Below, piece after piece: positions 1 through 61,400 of a stretch of 64,000 nucleotides of DNA. Source of the DNA: Owenia fusiformis (taxonomy: Eukaryota; Annelida; Polychaeta; Sabellida; Oweniidae). The notes under the pieces were generated by a model. It saw only the letters and a list, made by a program, of their open reading frames with translations. It was not told the DNA's origin and made no database searches. The position numbers and the translations under genes are program-made. Each line of letters opens with the position of its first letter. The stretch's first letter is position 1. Location: contig CAIIXF020000011.1 of the NCBI GenBank assembly GCA_903813345.2, positions 8,776,842 through 8,840,841 on the forward strand. Reading direction: 5' to 3'.

Positions 1-1510
1 ATCAATAAACCATTCATTTATTTCAAAGTTTAATTCCATGTATAGTTGTTCATTATACATGGAAAATTATGAGAAAATGTGTGATTTACATAGATCTGAT
101 CACAAGGGCAATAGCAAGGTATGGATTTTGAACCTTATTGATCCAAATGTTATTGTTTTCTTAACAAATATTGCCCATGTTATCATAGGCTTAATTTAAT
201 GTTATTCTTCTACATCCTTTGCCAGCATATTGAGCTGCTGCTGAAAATCCTTCACATTTTTTGTAGTCTTAAATGTTAAATCTAAAATATCCATCCATCT
301 TGAAAAGTTGACTAATTTAATTTGATTTAATTTCGTAAGATGACAATAAGCATGGCACTTGTCTATGAATGACACAAATTGTACTCTGACACTTATTTTT
401 ATTCTGACTTAAATGCGTCAGATCAATATTTGGGAACTGAACAATTTCAAATTTAACCATTTGAGTTCTAATGCTTGTTTGTATATTTGCAGGCACATTT
501 TTTGTATGAGGAATCATTGAATGAATGATTCTGTCCTTGTTTGGAAATAGTAAAATGTTTAAGAACAGTAACGTCAAGAGTAACTGTTTTTCTGAAAGAA
601 GATTAACCAAAACCAAAACAGAAACTGTTTAATTCAGTGGGTGACTGAATCGTCATAGGTTGATTCAAATTGGTGCTGTACCCAACATTCATGAAAATAG
701 ATATCATTCAGGAAAAAGTACGATAAGCCTATTTTGTTTGTTACTGACTTACTTATATGTTGAACATAAAATAAAATATGTGTGTCAACATCGCGTCCCA
801 GGTACACAGCCTATATTTATCTAACTGGCCTGTCCCAATAATTTCTTTTTTACATTCATAACTTAGAACTCTGTTTATTTTGAATTAATGATCTGATTGG
901 TGCCTGACAAGGGGAGATGTTCTGTTAGAAAACTACAAAGAATGTTTTGTACATAAGACTGTCATGCGATTTCTACATGTTTGCGAAAATTAAATTATCT
1001 GAATCTTTTGCATCTATGTTGATAGTATCTATAATGCAAATGTTTTGGCACCCTTGTAACTGTTTTTATACATTTAGTGGGTTGATAAAAATGTATACAT
1101 GCTAATTACAGTTACAAATTCAGTCCCAAAAGTGTTTCTATTGTATGGTTATCTCATATCGATTGAACCAGGATAGCACGATTCATACATGTATTGTATA
1201 CAGCTTCCAAAGCATTGTCTTAGTAGCTCAGTTTGTAGAGCCTCAAACTTGATATTTAGGGGTTCTGGACATGAATCCTACATGGGCCATCAAACTAATG
1301 GCACACTTTGATATCAATTTTATCTCACTGGCCAGACTATATCTGTATATATTAGATGGTTTCTTTATCACATTATGATTATTGATAATACAAAAAATGA
1401 CAAGTGATAACTGGATTACATTTATATTTAGTTTTATAATCTGAATCTATTGTGCCATATTCAGGATTCAGTGCGCATGATCTTATATGCTATTCTTGCT
1501 ATTCTTTCAG
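1..1510 (+). other. Intron of TMEM135-like gene
   Basis: Intronic by position, since the first visible exon at 1511 begins with an internal acceptor. I see no coding exon here. The only element I can name is the tRNA-like SINE fragment near 1218-1290. Confidence 0.7.
1218..1290 (+). mobile_element. tRNA-derived SINE head fragment
   Basis: A near-consensus A box (TAGCTCAGTTTGTAGAGC at 1224-1241) is followed about 20 nt later by a degraded B box (GGTTCTGGACATGAATCC, with three extra bases inside). The anticodon arm does not pair well, so this looks like a SINE promoter region rather than a working tRNA gene. Confidence 0.5.
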
Positions 1511-50935
<49,425 letters not shown>

Positions 50936-51455
50936 AACCTCTCATACACTGGAAGTAAAGTGTCTAATAATGGCTATTTTACAATATGCTACAATAAGGG
51001 TGGAGAAAAAGGGATATTAAAATTTAAAAAAAATTAAAATGATGAAATTATCTGTATGTGCGAATACAGCTTTGTTATTATGCCATCACCAAGAAGTGGT
51101 AACATACCACAATGGGCTCCATTATTAAGCCAGTAATCTGCATCTATAACATCACACATTATAAGTTTGACAAAATCTGTTTCTGATAAGAAAAAGCCAG
51201 AAGGTTACAAAATATCTGTTACAAAACATTGGATTGACTTTAAATCTATACTGTGTACACATTGCAATGCAATCTGTGATATCTTTAAAATTTGGACAAT
51301 ATTAGTTGTAATGAATGATGGATAAGTTGACACTCAAGAAATGATTACAACCAGGTGGTGGCATTCATCACGGAAATGCCTTTTATAAGATTGGAGCAGT
51401 ATGATCAATGTTTTAGTTTCATCTATGCAGTAATTGGTTTCAATATATTCAGGGT

Positions 51456-52799
51456 TGCATCATTTGTAAGCTGCATTGTTTGTAAGCTGCAACATTTGTT
51501 AGCTGCAGTGTTTGTAAACTGCAGCATTTGTAAGATACAACATTTGTAAGCTACAGTGTTTGTAAACTGCAGCATTTGTAAGATACAGCATTTGTAAGCC
51601 ACAGTGTTTGGAAACTGCAGCATTTGTAAGCTACAGTGTTTGTTAGCTGCAGCATTTGTAAGCTGCAGTGTTTGTAAGCTGCAGCATTTGTAAGCTACAG
51701 TGTTTGTAAAGTGCAGCATTTGTAAGATACAACATTTGTTAGCTGCAGGAATTGTAAGCTACAGTGTTTGTAAGCTGCAGCATTTGTAAGCTGCAGTGTT
51801 TGTAAGATACAACATTTGTAAGCTGCAGGAATTGTAAGCTACAGTGTTTGTAAGCTGCTGCATTTGTAAGCTACAGTGTTTGTAAGCTGCAGCATTTGTA
51901 AGCTGCAGTGTTTGTAAGCTGCTGCATATGTAAGCTACAGTGTTTGTAAGCTGCAGCATTTGTAAGCTACAGTGTTTGTAAACTGCAGCATTTGTAAGAT
52001 ACAGCATTTGTAAGCCACAGTGTTTGGAAACTGCAGCATTTGTAAGCTACAGTGTTTGTAAGCTGCAGCATTTGTAAGAAGAAACATTTGTAAGCTACAG
52101 TGTTTGTAAGCTGCAGCATTTGTAAGCTGCAGTGTTTGTAAACTGCAGCATTTGTAAGATACAACATTTGTAAGCTGAAACATTTGTAAGCTACAGTGTT
52201 TGTAAGCTGCTGCATTTGTAAGCTACAGTGTTTGTAAGCTGCATCATTTGTAAGCTACAGTGTTTGTAAGCTGCAACATTTGTTGGCTGCAGTGTTTGTA
52301 AACTGCAGCATTTGTAAGATACAACATTTGTAAGCTACAGTGTTAGCAAGCTGCAGCATTTGTAAGCTACAGTGTTTGTAAGCTGCAACATTTGTAAGCT
52401 GCAGTGTTTGTAAGCTGCAGCATTTGTAAGCTGCAGTGTTTGTAAACTGCAGCATTTGTAAGATACAACATTTGTAAGCTGAAACATTTGTAAGCTACAG
52501 TGTTTGTAAGCTGCAGCATTTGTAAGCTACAGTGTTTGTAAGCTGCAACATTTGTTGGCTGCAGTGTTTGTAAACTGCAGCATTTGTAAGATACAACATT
52601 TGTAAGCTACAGTGTTAGTAAGCTGCAGCATTTGTAAGCTACAGTGTTTGTAAGCTGCAGCATTTGTAAGATGCAACATTTGTAAGCTACAATGTTTTTA
52701 AGAAGCAACATTTGTAAGCTGCAATGTTTGTAAGCTGCAGCATTTGTAAGATACAGTGTTTGTAAGCTGCAGCATATGTAAGCTGCTGTATTTGTAAGG
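51456..52799. repeat. 16/32-bp satellite-like array, about 84 half-units
   Basis: Alternates GTAAGCTGCAGCATTT and GTAAGCTACAGTGTTT. The 32-bp dimer is the main period, with higher-order duplications (for example, about 52130-52320 resembles 52430-52600). Every half-unit has both GTAAGC, a splice-donor-like motif, and (C)AG, an acceptor-like motif. It lies 520 bp after the TMEM135 stop in exon B, so it may be 3' UTR or intergenic. Confidence 0.93.
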
Positions 52800-53035
52800 T
52801 AAGCTTATAATCTTGGTAATCACTATAAGGATTATGTTTCCATAAAGGTACAATCGGAGATAGCAAGAGGAGATAGCAATGTCATTCCTGTCATCTCTGA
52901 TTCTAGCTTAAAACAAGTTAAAATAACCTGCTCATAATGATAAATGAATGTAACCAAAGATTTGATTAAATGTATTTGTATTTTGTCCAATGAGGCATTT
53001 TTATAATTGGTTTATTTCAATTATTGCACAAGGAT

Positions 53036-53271
53036 CACGTGGTCCTAACTTTGACCGTTAATTTGAATTTTTTAACAGCTGGGGACCAAAACGCTGCTAG
53101 AACGAGGGACTCTTAACAATAAAGTAATGCACCGACAGAAAGGCAATTTTGTTTTGCTTTTAATGGTATAAGTTTAAAGAAAAACGGTGCAGAATGAGAC
53201 TCGCAATCCTTGATTTTCAAGCACCTGGTAGGTCAAAAATTCAAATTAACGGTCGAAGTTAGGACCGCGTG
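53036..53271. mobile_element. 236-bp MITE with 6-bp duplication
   Basis: Ends CACGTGGTCCTAACTTTGAC and its inverted counterpart GTCGAAGTTAGGACCGCGTG, extending through GTTAATTTGAATTTTT. AAGGAT is present directly at both flanks (53030-53035 and 53272-53277). No coding capacity. Confidence 0.82.
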
Positions 53272-53279
53272 AAGGATGA

Positions 53280-56038
53280 TCATTGTTCATTGTCAAATTT
53301 TTTATGAAATTATTTTTCTACAATATACATGTAAATATAAATCACAATTTTACATCACATTATTTGTTGTACGTATTAATCCATTGTGATTGTTTCATTT
53401 CCACCCAGTACTGTGGCGTCATATTCAAGAAGAATGAAAATGAGTGACATCCAACATACAGTTTCAGATGAAATGTTTATTTACTGTTGTTATTTCACCA
53501 ATACTTTTCCATATTTTTATCAGATAAATGCTATTGACTGCTCATAAATATTTATCTTAATATGTATTAGTGCAAAATTTTGAATGAAACCATTTAAATT
53601 TTGTAACTGTTAATAGTTTGAAGTTTCAAAAATCTTAAGATAGACAAAGATTAACCAGAATGAAGAGTGCTCTTTATTTCAACAATGTCATCACACGAAA
53701 AATGAATTCTTATTGTAAATGGTCAGTTGATCACTTTAAACTGAGTAATTACTTGGAACTGTGCGATAAAATCTGGAAATCTTCACATTTTTTGTGTTCC
53801 AATATTAAGGTTTTTATTTGACAGGTTGGACCGCTTTAAATCAGTTCACGTTTAAAAGATGGCAGTAGTGCATTCTTATTAGTATAGTAATACCTGCTCT
53901 GGTGATTGTCTCTGATCGGTTTCTAAGTCTTTATTCCTTAATAGCTAAGTTAACAAAATATGCACAAAAGACTTAACCCTGAAGTGCCTTAGATATAGTC
54001 AACTAGATTATGTTGCTTTTAAAATTCTTCAAACAATTCATTATTTTGTTTACTGGATTATCCTACTTAAGATTAGTCTTTAAAATAATTTCTATTGATG
54101 AAGTATTTTCTCATTCCCATTTTTATTTTTTTCATATTCTTAACCAATCTCAATACATGTTTAAAACCCTGAAAGTCAAATGTGATCATTTTTGATTTTG
54201 AAAGTTTATTTTTCTCCTACACTGTGTAATTGAACATGGATCTGAAATGCCACTGTTTGTCTGAATGATTAGAACTTCATTGTTTGGAAACTTTGTTGCT
54301 ATGCTAGGATTGGTCGCCACACAATGTTTGGTTATGGCGTTCTACCACAAACTTCAGTTCACCTTGATATCATTTATTTGTTGGATTTAAAAATGAAGCT
54401 GGATAACTCATATTTCCATATAGCAGTTTTAACAAAGATCTATAATGAATTAGAAGGTTGAATTAATTGATTGGAATTATACAGTTTATAACATTACTAT
54501 TGATTTCATTTGATTTGATATTCATTTCATGTTCAATAACATAGCGGGTTAACTTCAAATTTGCTTACTGGTCATGTGACTAGCAACAAGGTGAGGTTAA
54601 TCAAACATGGCGACAAAGGCATAAACAGCATGTAGTAAGCACTCACTACAATACTATAGTGAAATATATAGCTGCTCGGATATCACTAAGAACATCTTAG
54701 ATAAAATAAGGTAGGTTTAAGTGTTTTTTGTGTCATTTTCTTCATATTTTCATGGAGAACAACTAGTTTAATGTAGTAAGTAACATTTGGAGAGGTTTTT
54801 TAAGTTATAATGGTGTAAAAATAATGTTTAGTGGTTACAAAACTATTGACATATTTGAAGTTTCGATTATAGGTCATTAATTTGAAAAAATGCTATTAGT
54901 TATGGTTTCCTGGTCTGGGTTATAATATGTTCAATACAACTATATTTTTATGTGATGTGATATCTTGAATGAATTATAGCAAAAATTGAACTTAAATAAT
55001 ACATTGAGAAAGTTGTAATGTCCTAGATATGACTAACCTAAAGGTAAAAATTATTTTTCATTGATGTTAAACTTTTGTCATGATTGAGCTATTTGCAATA
55101 TGTTGCTTTAACAAAACAAGTTAATTATAAACACCTATACCTTGGTATATGCCATGTCAAATATATGGACATTAGTTAGGTATTGTGTTATTTTGACCCT
55201 CAGGTTAAGCCTGCACTACATAGTTTGCAGTCATATTTTTGATTCATTTGTCAAAATTTCTGGTGTTATTTTGAATGAATTTTGTTGTTTGATGAAAAGG
55301 CATTGCCACACTTTTACACATTTCAACATCTGTAGTATATATGAGTGTTTCTCTATAGCAGCCTTAAATTTTAAGCCTATTTCACCTAAATTCCACATAA
55401 ACTGTACATATAAGACTCTTAATATAAGTACATTGACTATTTTACAACAAATCAAAAAATGTCATTAAATCCACCACTTGATGAAAGTCTGACTGTTGAG
55501 TATTAAACAAATTGATTGCAAGACACCCTCACAATCTTAAACTACTTTGACATTAGACAAGTGTGAAATCATCAGTATGCAACATTAGAAAAAATACTTC
55601 AGCAATAAGCTGAAGCTTTGCAATTTCTAGACTGACTACCTGGACAAACGCAATTACATTCCATACAGCAGTATAAAATGAATTAAACATTGATTGAAAA
55701 CATTATCAAGTTTAAGTAGCTTTACTGTTACCATAGTAACCAACTATGTTTACATTTGTGTTATTGAAATCCACATATTTCATGACATTTTACTCGATAC
55801 GGTGTCATGATTTCAAATAATATGTTGAATAAATTGGATGTTTGTGCCAGTAATACAAAAATATCAAGGGACTGTATATGCTATTGGGAGAAAATACATT
55901 GTTCAGTCCTTTTCTTGATTAGTTCCATAAATCGAGATTGATAAATTGAGTTGAGGTATAACCTTTACTTATATTTCTTAATGGTCTCTGCTCTATATAT
56001 AATAATATAGAGATCATTAATCATAGGACTTAAACAGG
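53280..56038. other. Intergenic region between TMEM135-like and ARM-TIR genes
   Basis: AT-rich sequence with no supportable coding region. AATAAA occurs at about 53118 (inside the MITE to the left) and about 55827. The only promoter or leader candidate I see is at 54601-54710, entered separately. Confidence 0.6.
54601..54710 (+). promoter_or_regulatory. Possible untranslated first exon of the ARM-TIR gene
   Basis: A segment with CAAACATGGCGACAAAGGC ends at a good donor, AAATAAG|GTAGGT (54711). It would join to the acceptor TTTTCCAG at 56675 and the 44-nt leader at 56676-56719. The upstream GTCATGTGAC could bind a basic helix-loop-helix factor. This is speculative; no transcript supports it. 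Confidence 0.25.
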
Positions 56039-56160
56039 CACCATTTGCCACAATTTCACTATTTCCTGTAATGGCACTATTTGCTACAATGGTTCTATTT
56101 GCCACAAAGACACTATTTCCTAAAATGGCACTATTTTCTACATTGGTACTATTTTCCACA
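56039..56160. repeat. 18-bp minisatellite upstream of the ARM-TIR gene
   Basis: About seven copies of CACTATTTGCTACAATGG-like units, about 0.5 kb before the leader exon of the ARM-TIR gene. Confidence 0.8.
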
Positions 56161-56675
56161 CATCACTTTGTCTTATTGAAACGGACTACCTGGTTGCCTG
56201 ATATAAATGTTCAATAAATCTTCTACTTACTTAACATTAATAATGAAAAATAGACAATTAAGTATCATGTTGCGCACAGGTATCATGAAATATTGCAGAT
56301 TATGAGCTACGGTTGTGCTAAATGGCCAATAGAAAGAAATGTTGATGAATATTATTACAGGCTTTTTCCTATAAAGCTTAAACTTCATCAAAGGTGCAAG
56401 AATACAAAATGATTCAGCTCAGTTTAAATTATCCCTGGATGTCCTATTGTACTCTATGAGATATTTATAACTTAGATTATAAATCCTAATAAACTATCAT
56501 GGATTAAAGCTATCTCTACATTATCCTCTGTTAAGATAGTTTAATGAGATAATTAAATCTTTGTCATTCAAGGTAGAAATTGTATTCTTATGAAATAAGT
56601 ATGATTTGGAACGAAATGTGGCATAATATTGAGATTATTTGCATAATACTAATCACTTGATATCCTATTTTCCAG

Positions 56676-56719
56676 ACATTGTTTAGCATCACAGAGCACA
56701 ACATTACCCAGAATTCAAC
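56676..56719 (+). promoter_or_regulatory. 5' untranslated part of the ARM-TIR coding exon
   Basis: The acceptor TATTTTCCAG ends at 56675 and the ATG is at 56720 in context TTCAACATGGG, with A at -3 and G at +4, a strong animal start. This suggests an upstream untranslated exon. Confidence 0.5.
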
Positions 56720-58424
56720 ATGGGTTGCGGCAGCAGCAAGTCCATGTATCATGATGATGCTAATGCTGATGAGATAGTTGAAATGCTCGCAGAAAAACGA
56801 CGTAGGAAAAAGGAACAAAAGGAAAGGAAAGATGTAACTGTACATAACGTCTCACAATATAACCAGCAACATGTTGAAGCTGGAAGTTCAGGCGAACATG
56901 AACGACTTTTACGCACATCAGATTGGGTGCAGCGTAATCCAGCACCTACACCAGTCACACGTCGTGAGAGACGTGCACAGCGCCTGAGGGAACAACAAGC
57001 CGCTGAAGCAGAAACAAGTTCTGATTCGTCAGAGTCTGAGTCGTCATCAAGCGAGGATGAATCATCAGAATCTGAACATGAATCTGAGAAAGAAAAACAT
57101 GAATTTGAAAATGCAGAAAAGGCATTACCTCAAGAGGAACAAATTGTCACTACTCAAGCTAACACCAGTGGACAAACTATCAACCTTACAATTCACCTGG
57201 AGTCTCCACAGAAAGAACTCAATGTAAATGTACCTATCAATACACCAGCAGCCCCAAGCCCTGAACCAATCATGTCAAGTACATACAAAGAAGATAAGTC
57301 CAGCTGTACAAATGATACTAGTATTGCATCCATAACACAAACACATATTGAGATTGTGCCCACTAATGAAACAGGAACTCAAATGGACCTGGAGAGCCCA
57401 CGATCAGTGCCCTCTGTTGAGAAGAAAAAGAAGAAGAAAGAGAAAAAGAAACACAAGAAGGTCAGACATCGGGAAGAAGAAATTGAAGAGGATGTTGGTT
57501 TCACTGATAGTTTCTCTCAAACTGAAACTTGGATTGGGGAGTTGAGGAAACGCATGTCCAGGTTACATCAAATGGAAGACTTTTGTATGGGGTCTCCATT
57601 TGAGGACCTCATGTGGGTGTCTAAACTGATCTACACGAGCTCAAGGGAAGAACTTAGAGCTGAAATGGTTAAGAAAGTTTATGAATTAGGGATCATTGAG
57701 ATTGTTATCAAACTATGGGACTCTGTTACCCAAAATGGATTTGTTGCATCCGAAAATTACATCGCTGTGAAGAACTTAAAACGGGCTGTATCCATCATGT
57801 GGAATAGCTCAGATCTTTCAAAGGAATTCTGTCAAACCTTGGTGGATAGGGGAGTTGTGCAAAGACTGTTCCTTGGGCTTATGCATCCCAGGATGGACAT
57901 CACAAGTGTGAAAACAGACAATAAAGTGTTTATCGCAAAAGGCAGTTTATCAATCCTGCATAATATCATCAGGCAATGTGATTCCCGGGATGTCTATAGG
58001 GGCGTGCGTGCAGTTGAAATTCTAATGAAATGTCGGAAATCAGAAAATGATGGAGTTCGACTCAGATCTGACATTCTATTGTGTTATATCATCAACCAAG
58101 ATGAAAACAGTATCATAAACTCTGATGACCACAATATAGCACTTATTATCAAAATATTAGCGTCATCTTTAAAATCATCCAACCATTTTACGAGAAAATA
58201 TGGATTTTGTGCTGCTGAGGTGACAGAGGCTTTGGATCATCTAGCTGTGCATGAATCAAATAAGGAGAAGATTGTACGCAATAGTGGCCTGACATATTTG
58301 GCAAAGTTACTCAAGGAAGATTGTTCGGTTGAGGAGCAGTTGTTAGCAGCCAGGGGGTTCTGGACACTGGGCTTCAACAAGGAATGCAAGAGACATATAA
58401 ACCAAGAGCCAGGAGTGATTGAGG
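56720..58424 (+). CDS. ARM-TIR gene, exon with start codon (568 codons + 1 nt)
   Basis: Starts MGCGSSKSMYHDDANADEIV. The first ~270 residues are low complexity and probably disordered; residues 271-568 are predicted helical with ARM-like hydrophobic spacing (for example LMWVSKLIYTSSREEL, GSLSILHNIIRQC, AAEVTEALDHLAVHESNKEK, LLAARGFWTLGF). It ends at GAG G|GTAAGT, phase 1. Coding all of this in a single 1.7-kb exon contrasts with the fragmented TMEM135 neighbour. Confidence 0.93.
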
Positions 58425-61400
58425 GTAAGTATATACATACATGAACATTTCATGTACATCATGTTTATTTCAACCTTGTTGGTACATTCCTCATACATTT
58501 GCCAACGTTATGAGCACAATGTTTGCCTATTTCAATGTTAATGGAAAAACTGAAACCTGCAAAATTATATAAAGTAAGAGGGATTTATTATAACTGGTAA
58601 GTTTTGTCATTAACAGCAAAGTAGAGGAACTAGAATCATTTACCACATTCTATAATCATTTAATTGCACTGCTAATGAATTATAAATATTATTCATTGGA
58701 GTATTAGGAGAATATCACTGGGCTTAAATAATTAATGCTCCTCGATAAATTATCATCTTCCATCACTGCGTTCCTAACTTGCTGTTTGATTTCAGTAGCA
58801 ATGTACAAGAGAAGTTAACAATTGAATAATAAATAGAGTGAAAGAATAAATAAAAACAATGTCCCTATTCCAATATCACAGGTAGGGATCAAATTCGCCC
58901 CTTCCCGTTCATACCGCCGTTTTCCGTAGAGGTTACCGCGCCTTCGAGTAGAAATACCGCCCCTTCGAGTAGAAATCACGGACAGGTAGGTCATAGAACT
59001 GCATCTAAATCGTAATTCACAATAATTATCCGATCTGTTTATGGTCTAATAAGTTGAATCACATATTTATCTACCATTTTCACCCATGTCCCACGCCAGC
59101 TTACCTCAAGTTTCTTCATAAACGGGCGCACAGTCGGGAATTATCATTCGAAAATCTCTCGTGGCCAGTTGTTTTGGTAAAACTCGTGTTTGTATTAGTT
59201 CCCCCAGCTACCACATATAATTGGAATTGTGCCATGAATGTTAAAGATAATATCCTTTTGTTCGTTCATATAATATTCCATCCCATTTGACGATCAACAC
59301 AATTTGACACGAAGCTCCACTGTTTCTTTGTAACAGTTCCACACCTTATTAGTAGGTGTACTGTACGTACATTGAATATTGATTCCAGTTCATCTGCTGG
59401 CATATGTTAATGTATATGTACAGTATATGTTTATATGTATATATTATATATATTGTATATATGTATATGTTTATGTTAAAGGCCCATGGGCGTTTATTTG
59501 AAAGTGGGGTGTATGAAAAGGTTTTTCCCTCTTTAAAAAGGTAACTCGTCAACTCAACCCCAAGTCAACTCAACCCAAGTCAAGTCAACCCTTAGTCAAC
59601 TCGACCCCAAGTCAAGTCAACCCTTAGTCAACTCGACCCCAAGTCATCTCAACCCTTGGTCAACTCAACCCTTAGTCAACTCGACCACACCATATTTAAA
59701 TATCTATAAAAACAATTAGATGTACCTTTCATTATGATATTGATGAATTTTGAAAGAATTAGGGATAAATTAGAAACTAGATATAAATCGGAAATGTTAA
59801 GTAATTTTCTGAATTTATTGATTGTAAAAAAGTTAGGTGAATTAATTCTAAAAGATTAAATCATATTTGTTTTATCTAGAGAAGTTTATGCTAAACACTT
59901 TTAATTTAACAATTTATAATTTTTATGAATATGACATTTATTTACCAAAATAATACGTGATTAATATGAGTATAGTTTTAACAGAATTAGCCTAGCCTAT
60001 CTTAATAGGGCTATTCACGATGCTATTCATATATTTCACACCTTCAAGGTAAATTGGCTGGCTATTGGATTAACTTTCCAATATAAATTTGTTTATTAAA
60101 AATTATTTCAAATAAATGCCCAGTTGGCAAAACATTCGAGAAAAGGGATGAAATTGCGAATAGTACATATGTAAGGTAATACGTGATTAATGTCGTTCAA
60201 GTACAAATGATTAATAAAAATGAGGTCACATATTGGTCAACGTTTTTGACCACGTTCGTGATCATACTAGTGCGTGAGTATGAAGGCCATGTGTCAACTA
60301 TACAATCGATAATATCCCCCTAGCTATTCCTCTAAATAAACGCCTATCCTCCTTGGAAAATTGTTTTCTGCTTCTTAATATAGGCCCATGGGCGTTTATT
60401 AAAAATTCTTTCAAATAAACGCCCTGTGCAAAATAAACGCCCGTAGGCCTATTCGCGAGAGAGAGTAAAGAATAACTTGTAGATTTGTGATCATAACCAC
60501 TGGCGAATCCAGAAGTTAACAAGGGGGGGGGGTGTACATTTCAAATCCAAAAACTTTGAATGCCCATTTTTGATAATTTGACCTAAAAAGGCCCACTGCA
60601 AAAATTTTGGGCACACAATTGTTTGTGGGCCCCGGAAGTTTGGCTCATTAACATAAATGTGACGACGTTTTTGCACTTTAACCAACCAGGACAGCAGAGG
60701 TTTTGATTTTCGTGGCCTCTTTGTTTAAATGTTTACGACATAAAGGTGAGAAGTTCTGCTGTATTTTATTGCAATTCTTTAAAAATCGATGGGCTGCGAT
60801 TTGAGAAATTCTAATCTATTTACATAGACTATGATTTGTATCGTTTGTATCGTTTTTGAAAGAACTCTAAAAACGACACAAATCACGTGTAAATAGTTCT
60901 CTGTGATCTGAACTTTGCCAATTTAACATTAATCTGAATAAAAGGAGAGTTCTACCTAACTGAAACCAAAATACGATTAAGGTGCGTAATCCAAAAACGA
61001 AAACGGCGGAATTTGACAGAAACTGTAAAGTCGAAACAATGCTGGTATAACAGGTATATATTCTTATACATTTAGCCATTTAAACAGTAAAATCAATCAA
61101 ATTTTACGTTGGACGAGGTGTGAAGGAACAAAAATGACCCCAAATCCAAGAAAAACGTACTTAACTGAAATGGTGGATGTCAGGGGGTAATTTGTGTGCT
61201 GTCCTACGAGCAACCTAGACATATGTAAGTACCCTTAAAAACGTAGATGATATGAAACACATTCCTCTAACTGAATATACTATGAAGAAAGGGCTAGGTT
61301 GACTGAATTAAAAGATAGAGCCTTTGTATTCGTAAATTCTGTCGATTATCTACTCGAAGGAGCGGCAACCTGTACGGAAAACAGCGGTATGGACGCGAAG

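Noticed and set aside
1218-1290. tRNA gene
   Set aside because: The A box is good but the B box has an insertion and the arms do not pair; treated as a SINE fragment.
51423-52455. Minus-strand repetitive LQTLQLTNAAAYKH-type open frames
   Set aside because: By-product of the 16/32-bp satellite, with the same peptide in every frame.
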